From Pyrocephalus nanus (taxonomy: Eukaryota; Chordata; Aves; Passeriformes; Tyrannidae): a stretch of DNA of 64,000 bases. Below, piece by piece: positions 11,384 to 22,103 of this stretch (positions within the stretch are counted from its first letter, which is position 1; every line of letters starts with the position of its first letter). The stretch covers positions 511,001 to 575,000 of the forward strand of contig CM076279.1 in NCBI GenBank assembly GCA_038380795.1, in the 5' to 3' direction. The translations under genes and the position numbers were made by a program. Under the pieces are notes generated by a model that did no database searches, had not been told where the DNA came from, and saw only the letters and a list, made by a program, of their open reading frames with translations.

Positions 11384-14300
11384 TTAGGGGTCCTCGATGT
11401 CGAGAAACTCTTGCTTGGGGGGGGCCATGCCACGGTACCAGGCACATGAGCCGTCGCTCCTCTTGATGCAGGCGTAGTGCTTGGCCTGCCGCCCATCCAC
11501 GTTGTTCTTCTCCATCGCCCAGTCTGTCCAAAGACACTCGTCCGAGGAGGAGACGAAGCAGGGGATGGAGAGGCAGCGCGAGATCTGTGCACGACAGAGA
11601 CTGTCACCCATCACCCCGACGGGGGACACTGGGCTGGGAAGAAGCAGTGTGGGGCAGCTGGGTTGGGGGGTCCTGCACAGCTCTGCTTCATCCACTCCCC
11701 CATCTCTTAACACAGATTCCAGGCTGACTCTGCACTGTGAGGCATGGTGGGGACATGACCCTGATGTAGGGGGACTGAGGGAACCCATGGGTGCCAGTCT
11801 GAGGGCTGGCCTCGGTTCCCAGCCAGAGGGAGCCAGAGGCTCAGCCACCCTTCCTGTCTGCCTGGCAATCTGCTGTCTCTGCACAACTTTATCCTTGCAG
11901 GACAGGGAAGAGCGTCTCCCCACAGGACCTGCCGCTCCCTGGGGGCTGCAGATCCCCGTGGTGTGGGGGACAGCCTGGTCACTCACCTTGCACTCGCATC
12001 CCATCTGGTACCGCTGGTTTAGGCTCTTCTTCTGGGTCGGGGTCAGCGAGTCCCAAGTGGAGACCAAGTCGCAGAGTGTGATGTGCATCTTGCCATTGCC
12101 CTCTGACTTACCTGGAGAGAGGCCAGACAGACCACTCAGGGGGTCCCCCCAGTGCCCCAGGACCCCAGACTGATTGGGGTGCCTGGGTCCCCTCACTGTG
12201 CACTGTCTCTGGTGACCCCCCAGGGAGCAGAGGCTCATCCCCGAGCTGCGCCTGCCACAGCCGGGGCTGCCGAGTGTAGCTAGGACACAGCCGGGGGGAA
12301 CATGCCCAGGGAGCAGGCACACACATCAGGTGTCTGCAGGGGTGGGTGAGGCAGGAGGGTCAGCACTGTCCTGGCACCCCTCCGGTGCCCACCTGCAATG
12401 AGATACTCCTTCTTCCCGCCGGTGTCCAGCAGCCGGCCGCACACGGCAGTCGACGGAGCCGTGTAGATGAACTCTATGTCCTGGTCGGGGCCCTTGAACA
12501 TCTGGGGAGCAAAGGCAGGAGTGAGTGGCTGGGGCAGGGGTGCCCCGTCCCCCTCACCCTCCTGCCCTGATATGCCCTGTTACCTTGATCTGCTTGATTT
12601 CATACTGGATGCGTTTGATTGGATTCCCGTATATATCATTCCCCGAATCCACCTCTTTCGCAGAGACGGCCTTGGCTCGGATCACTGCAAGGGAAAGGTG
12701 AGGTAAGTGAAGGTGACCAGTCCCGCTCAGCCCCTGCCTCCCACAGTGATTCCCACACCCATAGGGGGCTACTGCCCACAGCAGACCCCACTGCCCTCTA
12801 CACAGATGCTCAGCTGTCCACAGAGCCAACTGTCCCCTGCTGTCCCCAAAGGGACAGGGCTCTGGCACATGCATGACAGTGACTGGCAGCATTGCAACAG
12901 CACCCTCCTGGTGGGTGATAAGGAAAGGTCATCTCAGGATTGCCCAGCCCTGCTGCCACCACCTGTGCTGGACCATTCACCCTTGGCTGGTGCTGGCTCG
13001 GTCTCTGATGGATTCCTGGGTGCAGGCTGGCCCTGTCCAAACTTGTGCCCATCACCCAGATGGCACAGAGAGTTAAAATCAGCCTGCAGTGTCCTGGGAG
13101 CACTGCGGTGTTTGTTCCACTGTCATTAATTAAACCAGGCCCTGATAAGGGCTCCATCCAGGTGTCTGAGTGGCCTGGCCAGGCTGGAGGAGGGAAGGGC
13201 AGAGGCAGCGATTTGGACAATTATCTTCAGGTAAGAATCACCTTACAGAGGGTAGCAGAGCCATGTCCCCATGGCACAATCCCAGCTGCTCGCCAAGGCT
13301 AGTGTGAGCACCAGCACTGCCCACCAAACACCAGCACCTCTTGTGGGGGTCCCCAGCCTCACCAGACCCTTGCTAGCCTCTCTGCACCCACTGCTGGGAG
13401 AGCAAGGGTCCCAGGACAAGGCTGCCCTTGCACCCTGGAGCACAAGGTGCCTGTCCCACCACAGTGGGGTCCCAGCTGTGCCAGGGCGATGCTCCAGCTG
13501 CTGGTTCCTGCCTCACATGGAGCATCGTGCTGTGCAGGCACAGAACCCGCATCCTCCCAGGACCGGGGCCACAGGTGTTGTTTCCCACCCTGCTGCCTGA
13601 AAAGCAATCCGGGACACTGAGAGCTGTGGCAACAGGAAAACATGTCCTGTTGAGAGGAGGCAGAGAGGGCCCAGCCAGCAGCCCCGAGCAGCCTGGCCAA
13701 AGGCAACAGTCCTCCCAGTGCTGATGGCCCTGGACAAGGTTGGGAGCCCCAGGGTTGGAGAGGTGTGGCACCCTGAGCCTGGGATAGCTGTGCCATGGCA
13801 GGGTCCCTGCGGTCATGCTGCCCACACAGCCCAGGATACACGATCCAGCATGTGAGCGCTCAGCACGTGGCAGTGACGCCAGGGCACCGGGCGGGCAGGG
13901 CAGGCAGCCAGCTCACCCTTACTCACCAGCTGGGACATGGGGCTGGCTTGGTGCTCTGCTGTGACGGTTGACTGGGTCCCCATGCTGAGACCTGCAGCCC
14001 CCAGCCCTGCCTGCCTCCCTCCACTGGTAGGGGACCTGGCTGCAGGGGATGGGCTGGCAGGACTCCCCGCTCTGCTGGGGTACCTCCATTCCATGGGAAG
14101 GCCAACCCTGGTGCCCTCCCACCTTTGTGTGTGTGCTGTGGGGCAGGGGACAGGGAGCTGGGCACTCTCACAGAGTTCATCTCGGCTCGTGTCCCCACCA
14201 AAAATGTGCCGGGCTGGGAGCAGCCAGGGACGTGTGGGGGTCACCCACAGCTTGGCACAGATGAGCTTCTCCCACCTGGCATGGGCAGGAGAGGGGAATC

Positions 14301-17300
14301 TGACCATGGTCTATAAATACTGCCGGGCATGGGGGCACGTGGATGGGCTATTTCAGCTGAAGGTCAGGGGGGCACCAGCAGAGCTTACTCTGGAAAGGTG
14401 AGGGTGGCGCCAGTGTGAGCAGGGACCAGAGAAGAGGCTTCCTGAAACAGCTGTCCCCTGTCAAGGGAAGCACTCGCTCTTTGCGGGGCTGGGGTATACA
14501 ATGTCTGGCTGCTGGTACCAGGGCTGCACTGGAAGCTTTCCCAGCCATTCTCCCATCCCTTGGGAAGGGCTGGGCTGTCCAGGCACACTGGCAGCATCTC
14601 AGCTGTGCCTGGGGACAGCGCCCGCTCCTCTGTCAGCAGCGTGCTGGGGCCACTGCAGGCACGGGCCACCCCTTGACTCTCAGCCCTGTGGCTGCTGTGT
14701 CCGTGTGTGCCAGGCCCCGAGTGTCGGCGGCGTAACTTGGGTGCAAACAGTGCTGGCCCCATGGCTCCTGTGTGGGGAATGGTTACTGGTTCAGTGGGCT
14801 CCAGCCTTTTCCATTCACGTGCTGATGAATCACTTGACAAAAATGCAGCCCAATTCTGGGTGGATTTGTTCTGAACAGTGCAGCTTTGTGGAGGGGACGG
14901 CCGCGCTGTGCTTTCCCTGCCAAGACCCCACGGCGCAGCCAAACTGCTCCACGCCCGCCAGGAACCAGGGTAGCAGGGAGGGTGGCCACAGGGATGGTGG
15001 AGAGAGCCCTGAGGAGAGCCTGGGACAAGGAGACTGGGTGAGGGATGGAGGAGACCCCTGGGTGCATAAGGATCAGCAGTTAGACCTCCCCAAATGCCAG
15101 TGCCCCCATTGGCCATGTCACCCACCCCTCCTGCTGCCAGTCTGGGCAGCCACCAGCTCCAGGAGCAAAGCTGGGGACACACAGTCACTCAGTGCCACAA
15201 ACCCACCAGGATGTCTCTCTGGCCTAGCCAGCTGTGAGATTTATCCTCCCTTGCCCCACACAGGGTGCTCCAGCACAGGGCACTGCTGTGCCCACACGTG
15301 CCCCATGGGCAGAGGGGCAGCACAGGGACCTTTAGCCCCAGGCCCCCTCCTCCCAGCCTAGGGCGTCCTGACTGGCTGCCCCTTCCTCCACCATCCCACC
15401 TCAAACCCCTCCAAGCTGCCCTGCCCACACCTGTCTGGGAAGCACCGGTGCCCATGGACCTTGGAGGCTGCATCCAGGAGGCTGCTGCCAGGCTGGATGC
15501 CCAGGGGACAAAGCTCCCTTCTCCTGGGCTGCTGGCAGCATCAGAGCAGAAGGGCCGGCTGCCAGTGCCAGCACTGTCTGCTGCCCACCCGGCACTGCCC
15601 GCCCAGGCACCCATCTCCGGAGTGAAGGTAGCCCCGGGGTCATTCCAGCCCCGTCTGAGCCCGGCAGAGCCGCAGAGCCGGCAAACCACCCCCGGCAGGG
15701 ACTCCTGCATCCCAGCTCTGCCTGGCACACGAGCGACAACCACCCCACAAATGCCGGCCTGCACTCCAGCGCCTGCCCGCACCCCGCCCCGGCACAGCGC
15801 TTTAGAGATGCTGAGGCTGGGGATGCGGGGCGGTCCCGCGGTGCGGAGGCCGCGGGGGCTCCCCGGTGCCCGCGGCTCTGCCGTGGCCGTGTGCGTCATC
15901 CCGGCCGTGACGGGGGCGCGGGGAGCTCAATCAGCGCGATCCCCACGGCCCCTCCGCACGGGAGGGCTCCGGGACCCGCCGGACCCCGCCAGGCTCGGCA
16001 GGGTCTGCAGGCAGCCCCACGCTTCCCCGGCACGGTCGGCTCTCACCACTCCCACCAAACCTCCTCCTCTGCGCGGTCCCTACTGGCTGCTGGCAGCCCC
16101 CACACTTCCTGTGCCCCCGTCCCGAGGAAACAAGCACTGGGATCACTGGAATCGGCACAATACCAACAAGGGCCGCAGCCCAGGTGCCCCCACCCCAGGC
16201 AGCACCGACCACCCACTCTCCCCTGCCCCATCGGCCTCTCCGGGAGTGGCGCTGCCACACAGGGCCAAAGCCATGGCCGTGCCCAAAAAAGGGCTGAGCA
16301 TCACCCCGCTCACCCTCCACATCCCCACGCTGCTCCAGAAGAGACAGAGCAGAAGCCAGGGTTCCTGCTGTGGCCCCTGGCCTGGTTGTGGCCCCACCGG
16401 GCAGCTGAGCATCTCCTGCCGTGGAGTGGCCCTGCCAGAGCACCTCCAGTTCCCACTGCCCAGGCATGGCTCTAGTAAGGGATGGTGGACAGGACAGCCC
16501 CAAGTCCTTGGGCCATGCAGAAACCCCCTGCACATCTCACTGGCCCAGATGTGCAAGCGTAGGCTGGCAGGTCACTTGTTGCAAGTCACCAGCTCCAGTG
16601 ACACAACACCCAGCCCCTTCACGACCCCCAGTCCCTCAAACACCCCATGTCCAATGCAGAATTGCATGGGCTTTCCCCTGTACTGCCTGGAAGTGCAGCC
16701 CTGGGCTGCAGCTGCTCCAGCCCTGCTCCAGGGCAGAGCAATTGCAGGGCAGGTGCAAAGGCAAAGGGGCCATGGGGAGGCACAGAGGGATATGGCAGGT
16801 GCTCTCCATGCTATGGAGCAGGGATGCCAGCCCCCAGGACCAAGACCCCACAATGCACCCACCCTGACCACCTCTACTGAGGGCTGCGTGTGAGCCTTGG
16901 GGCCCACAGGCCGCCTCGGGTGCACCCACCCAGCACCGCAGACCATCAGCCATCCCCACACCACCACATCTCTGTCAAGGGCCCAGCCTGGACATGGGCC
17001 CCTCCAGTCACAGCAGCTGGGAAGAGTCCCGGCAGCACCAAGGGCCCCAGACTCTCCCTGGGCTCTGCACACCTGCAGGGATGGAGCTGTCTGAGGAGCA
17101 TCCCAGCTCCAGAGAGCATCCAGGGGGAAAATGAGAAGCAGCAAAAGGCTGGGGATCACAGGATCGTCCCAGGACATGCCCAGCTCCATCATGAAAACCA
17201 GCACTGTCCCCACTTGGACCCACACAAGGCACGACTGACAGATGAGCACTGACAGGGCACCTGGGCTGGGAGCCAGAAGGTGCCAGCACTGCCGGCAGCG

Positions 17301-18722
17301 CAGATGGGAGGAGGCTGCCTTGGCAGGATGGGCTCGGGGCACCCGCAGGACAGGCACCTGCTGAGGGTAGTGGGGCAGCAGGAGACCAAAGCCCAACCAG
17401 GCTGTGCTCTCCCAGGGGATTGTGGAGACAGCTGGGGCTGCCAAGACAGACGGTGACTCAGCAGCTGAGTCAGGGCTGAGCCGGCACCCCACGACAGGCA
17501 GTGAGTCACAAGTGCCCCGAAAGCTGATCCTGACAGGAGTGTGATGGGAAGCCGCAGCCGCGCTGCCAGAGGAGGCACAGGGCATCCTGCGGGCCAGGGA
17601 CATGAGCTCCAGCAGCACCTCCAAAAATCCAGTGCTCCATTTTGTCTCAAAGCCTCCCTGTCCCCAGCGTGCCTCACTGTGAGGCCGGGCAGAGCCGGGC
17701 ATGTGGAGCAGCAGCCAAGTGGTGCAGGAGTTGCCCTCTTGGAGGAGAAGGGCTAAGAGTGGGTTCTGGAAGGCACTCTGGAAGCCTGGGAATCTGTCAG
17801 GAGCATCCTGGCTCTGGAGCAAGGGACAGGGCAGGGCCATCCAGAGGTTGGGGCTGCCTCAGTGTTTGGGAATGTTACCTCTCCAGCTGAGCCTGGGAAC
17901 GGCCCCGGGAAGGGAAGCGCCGGGAACTGGGGCCGGCCTGTTTGGTTCATATGTTAAAATTTAATAAGGGCATTATTCATAGAAAGAGGAATCCAGATCC
18001 CGGCGCTGCCAAGCCCTCCCTTTCAGCAGCATCCAAGCCGAACAAAGTGGGACGGGGGAAAGGAAATGCCTGGAAATAAGGAGTGGACGGGGCTGACCAA
18101 GCCCGTGGCAGTGGCTCCCGGGGCTCCCGGGGCTCCGGGCCGGTGCCGTGGCTATGCTTGGAGGGCCCCAGCCGCCCCCAGGCCCCAGCCCCGCGCTGCC
18201 ACGTACCTCCGCGGTGTCATCGGAGTCGGGGGAGGCCGGGCCCACCCGTGTCACTCACCGGGGAGGCGGCCAGTGGGGACCGGCCTCGGCGGAGCCGTGC
18301 TCCGGCCGCCCCCTGGAGGGATGCCGGGCGCAGGGGTCCCCCCGAGACGGCGGGAGGCGCGGGGAGCGTCGGGCACAGCCCGGACGGAGGGACCGCGCCC
18401 GGCCGCGCATCCGCGCCCGCCGACACACCCCCGGGCCGGGCCGGGCCGGGCCGGGGCTGCGGGCAGGTGCCGGGAGTCGGGGGGCTCTGCCCGCTCCCTG
18501 CCCGCTCCGCGCCAACTTTCCGCCCCTTCCCCCGCTGGGAAGTTGGCGCGGGCCGGGCCGGGCGGGGCTCGGGGCGGGGGTCCCGCGGCGCTCACCTACA
18601 TCGGCGTTGCAGAAGGCCTGCTGCGGGTGGATGGGCGAGCAGCTGCAGGCGTCGGCCGGGCGGGCCCTGCCGAGCAGCAGCACCGCCAGCCAGGCCAGCA
18701 GGCTGGGCAGCGCGGCGGGCAT
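11384..18722 (-). CDS. TIMP2: Metalloproteinase inhibitor 2 (TIMP-2), complete
   Basis: Secreted inhibitor of matrix metalloproteinases; TIMP-2 also bridges MMP14 and pro-MMP2. Coding exons in transcript order: 18722-18596, 12684-12584, 12501-12393, 12111-11987, 11584-11384. All GT/AG sites and phases fit, giving 663 nt or 220 aa, the same length as human. The first 25 residues form a signal peptide ending in PADA. The mature chain begins CSCSP; in the family the free Cys amino group chelates the MMP zinc. Family landmarks include [50 protein letters not shown] and the C-terminal [13 protein letters not shown] with tail QEFLDIEDP. These, plus position next to USP36, distinguish it from TIMP1, 3 and 4. 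Intron 1 is about 5.9 kb. Confidence 0.96.
15750..16060. promoter_or_regulatory. CpG-rich patch inside TIMP2 intron 1
   Basis: About 300 bp with dense CpG in an otherwise CpG-poorer intron, including a CRE-like GTGCGTCATC near 15890. It could be an intragenic CpG island or alternative promoter. No coding exon is recognisable in it on either strand. Confidence 0.3.
17454..17508. promoter_or_regulatory. Cluster of three consensus AP-1 sites in TIMP2 intron 1
   Basis: TGACTCA at 17454-17460 and TGAGTCA at 17466-17472 face each other across GCAGC. They form the 19-bp near-palindrome TGACTCAGCAGCTGAGTCA, which also contains a CAGCTG E-box and NF-E2/Maf-like half sites. A third TGAGTCA lies at 17502-17508. 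Enhancer function is inferred from motif density. Confidence 0.5.
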
Positions 18723-19150
18723 GGTGCGGGGCTGCGGGCTCGGCCACCGGCCCCGATCCCGCACCCACCGCCGGGCCCGGCCGAGCCGCTGCCGGGAACT
18801 TAGGTCCGGCCGGGGCGGGCGCTCTGCGGCCGCCGCTCCGTTGCCTCCACGGAGCCGTTCGCTTCCTCCCCGCCGCGCTCGGCCTCGCTCTTTAACGTGC
18901 TCCGGGGATCTGCTGCTCCTCCTCCGCGTGGCGCGGGGCCAGCCCGGCTGCGCCCGCCCTCCGCGGGATGCGGCTCCGCCGCGACCGCCGCCCCCGCCCC
19001 GGCACGGCCCCCGCCGCGGGCACCGGCAGCCCCCGCCCCAGCGCAACCCGGCCCCGTCGCTGCCGGCCCCACCACCCACGGACCCGCCACCCCCGCTCCG
19101 GAGCTGCCCGCGCCGAGAGGAGCACTGGGTGTCGGCGCAGGATACGGTCC
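18723..19150 (-). promoter_or_regulatory. TIMP2: TIMP2 CpG-island promoter and 5' UTR
   Basis: The region directly upstream of the TIMP2 ATG (18722) is very CpG-dense; the island extends into the first exon and intron, to about 18200. TATA-less CpG-island promoters are usual for TIMP2 orthologues. No TATA box is evident here, and the start site is not resolved. Confidence 0.55.
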
Positions 19151-19351
19151 TGGTCGTGCCCGAGCATTTCTCCCCAGCTCGGCCCCTCCAGCCCAGCTCG
19201 TCCTACCCCCGAGTCCCCTTGCCCACTCCCCACTCCTACCGGAGGTCCTGCACCATAGCGACCTTCCCGAGACCTCAGGCCTCTCCCCCTGGACAGCAGC
19301 TTCTGCCCTCTAGAACAACTCCAAAAATCCACCTTGTCCCTGTCCTGGCTG

Positions 19352-19860
19352 TGTGTCAGGGTTTAATCCTGGTGGGCAGCTCAGCCCCTACAGCCTGACT
19401 CCCCCCGGCAGGGTGGGGAGAGAATGGAGAGGGTGAAAGTGAGAAAACTCCTGGGCTGAGGTAAAGTCAGTTTTACAGGTGATGCAAAAGCCATGCACAA
19501 GCAAAGCAAACCAAGGAATTCCTTCACCCTTACCTCATGGCAGGCAAGTGCTCAGCCATCCCTAGGACAGCTGGGCTCCAGCACGTGTGATGGTGGCTTG
19601 GGAAAGACAAATGGCCTTAATTCCTAATGTCCCCCCTTCCTCCAGTTCTATATGCTGAGCATGATGCCATACAGTATGGAATATCCCTTGGGTCAGCTGG
19701 GGTCACTGTCCTGGCTGTGCCCCCTCCCACTGCCACAACTGCTCCCAAGCCAGCCTCTTGCCATGGCACTCCCACAGCTGCTCATGGTGGAAGGAGGTGT
19801 TGGAGCTGCTTGGCGTTTGGGACAAGAAGAGATGGTGGAACTGTGGGCTGCCAGACCTTG
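19352..19860 (-). mobile_element. Degraded solo LTR of an avian endogenous retrovirus
   Basis: Read on the minus strand this matches my memory of an LTR family abundant in passerine genomes. Landmarks are a core-promoter block with a CATATAGA TATA-like box (plus-strand 19647-19654), a short U-rich leader, and a 3' terminus in ...CCTGACACA at 19352, the canonical terminal CA. The 5' part of the LTR appears lost or unrecognisable beyond about 19860. The poly(A) hexamer position looks mutated. No internal viral genes, primer-binding site or second LTR are visible nearby, so it is a solo or truncated LTR. Family assignment is from memory. Confidence 0.65.
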
Positions 19861-22103
19861 TCCAATCCCTGTCTGAGGCTTCAGGAAACATGTGGGAGGT
19901 GACAGCATTGACAGTGCCAGGATGCTGGATGACACCTGGAGATGGAGCTCCAGGTCCCCAGCTCTATTGCAACACTCATGGTCTACAGAGGCTCCAGCAT
20001 CAGCAGGATTCCTGCCAGCCTGGCTGCCCAAGGCACCGGTGCTGCTGCTCCAAGGGCACCACAGGGCTGAGGTCTGGAGCCCAGGGATGCTTCAGCCCAG
20101 GGGACAAGCAGGGGTCATGTGGCAGGGACAGCCATCAGCACAGCCACCGGCACAGCCCTGGTGCTGTGACAGGTGCTATGGAGCTGTCAGCCCCGAGCCA
20201 GGAGGGTGAGTAAGGCCAGGAGAGGCTGTGCCAAGCCAAGTGCAGGCAATGGCTGAGTGGCCATTGTGGCCCAGGGCCAGCTGGCACCGAGCATGGGCAG
20301 GGAACGTGCCCTGGATGCCCTGGGCTGGGTGCTGCACGGCCCCGAGGCCACATGAAGGGGCCGAAGCCAGGTCTGCCTGCGGCACTGGGGACAGGTCCAT
20401 GTCCAGAGGAGACAAGCGAGTCTGCTCACAGCCCAGCACCAGCTGAGTCATCGTCTGGGCTAACCGAAAACACGTGTCTGGCCTCGTCCACGCTCCGCAC
20501 GGCTCGCAAAGGTGCCGACAGTGTAAACAGGGATGAGGCGGAGAGAGCCTGCCTGGGCTCCGTCCTCTGCAGGTCCTTCCACCCAACTACAGCCTGGTCA
20601 CTGTACCAACAGCCCCCTCCCTCCCCGAGCACTGCCGGACCCCCTGCAGGACAGTGCCAGGGCACGACCAAGGGGCATGGTGGGCTCAAGGCCCCCCCAA
20701 ACCACAGTACACAGGCCCAGCTCGCTGAAGCCTTGCCTGCTGGCAGAGTTGCTCCAGGGGCAGGGTGTTAAGGGGAACCAAACCAGGAACAGTACCCAAC
20801 CAAACACTGGCCCTGGTGTGAGGATGTGCTGCCCTGTGACCTGGGGCAGGGCAGGGCTGAGCTGGGGAGTGTGGGCAGGCCACGAGACACAGCCCCCCAG
20901 GTCAGAGGGGTCAGAAGGGCTCTGGGGCCAGCAGATGCCCCTTTGACACTTCTGGCTCCTGAAACTGCGCAAATTCCTGCCAGAGGCCACAGGCTGCGGA
21001 TGTGATTTCACAACATTCTGGAGAAGGCTCCCTGGCCAAAGCCTCGGGCTGCTACGAACACTTCCCAGCTGCTGTCAGCCCTGGGAAGCTGAGCTGGCGC
21101 TTCTGGCTCTGCTTCTGCACTGAGCACGGCAGCCCTTGGACAGCATGGCCATGCCACTGCCAGCTCCCAGCAGCTCCTGTCCAGGGCTCAGCTCTTCCTG
21201 GAGCTGATAGCTCTGGGGCTGGAGCCACCTCTGGGGCTGGAGCCACCTCTGGGGCTGGAGCCATGTGCAGCCAGGCCTAGGAGGCACAGCCAGCACACAC
21301 ACTGCTCACAGGGGTGGGCTGGGAACGGCACTGGGATGGGCCCACATTATACCCGGCCATGGCTGGTGGCCCCATCAGTCGCTTGGGACCACCTGTTGCC
21401 CCTCCCTCACAAGCAGCGCCACTGTGCTGGTACCACAGCACCAGGAGCGGCAGTGGAACCGCTGCTACCAGTGGTGCTGGAACTGCTGCACCCCCTGTGG
21501 TGACAGGGGCAGAGGGACACAGCAACTGCCCCCTCCCACGTGTGACTTTTCCCAGAAACAGGCCACCTGTCACCCCAGCCACCACCTCACCCAGCTTATG
21601 GGAAAAGGGAAGGAAAACCAGCTTCTAGGGAAAAAGCCTGATCTGGGTCTGACCCGCTTCAGTTCACACCCCCTCCTCTGCCTGGGGAGCCCCGCAGCAC
21701 ACAAGGCAGAGCTGCAGAGCTGGGGCTCAGCTGCTCCTCAGCTGCAAACCCAGAGCCCGGATGTCACCAGAGTTGCTGACCCACCGCAGAGGGGTCTGTC
21801 GCAATTCGGGGCTGGGCACTGAGGACTGCAGTGGGGCCTGCCCGGGAACCGATGTTCCGGGATGTGGCCACTGCCACCGGGGCCGGAAGCACCCTGTGGT
21901 GGCACTCCCTTGCCACCAGGTGCCACTGTCGAAACACTCGCACCACGCCTGCTGCAGCACAGCCAATGCTTTACCAGAGAGGCCAAGAACAGAGCCAGGA
22001 GTGCTGCCTGGCATCCCTCACTGAGCCCAGGCTGATAGAAGGTTGGCAGGGACTGCCCATGCCCCTCGGCCACCCGCGCCCCTCTACTCGGTCCAAAAGT
22101 CTG
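19861..22103. other. TIMP2-CANT1 intergenic region and presumed CANT1 3' UTR
   Basis: No recognisable gene on either strand. Human has LGALS3BP in this interval; no scavenger-receptor (SRCR) or BTB/BACK-like coding was seen. The part nearest 22103 should be CANT1 3' UTR, but I see no AATAAA or ATTAAA on the minus strand close to the stop, so its end is unknown. A short 20-bp tandem repeat lies at about 21207-21262. Confidence 0.6.
21207..21262. repeat. Short tandem repeat, 20-bp unit, about 3 copies
   Basis: The unit CTCTGGGGCTGGAGCCAC repeats with a 20-bp period, nearly perfectly, about three times. Confidence 0.8.

Larger units (their letters stand above)
12685..18595 (-). other. TIMP2: TIMP2 intron 1
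   Basis: A 5.9-kb GC-rich intron. In mammals this much longer intron hosts CEP295NL (TIMEX); I found no sign of that gene here. It contains a CpG-dense patch at about 15750-16060, an AP-1-type cluster at 17454-17508, and an AT-richer block at about 17935-18090 next to the CpG island. Long open frames in the intron look like by-products of GC-rich composition. Confidence 0.75.

Noticed and set aside
15265..16893. 542-codon open frame on the plus strand in TIMP2 intron 1
   Set aside because: Pro/Ser/Ala-rich low-complexity translation, no recognisable domain, no Kozak or splice support, and it crosses a CpG patch. GC-rich DNA has few stop codons by chance.
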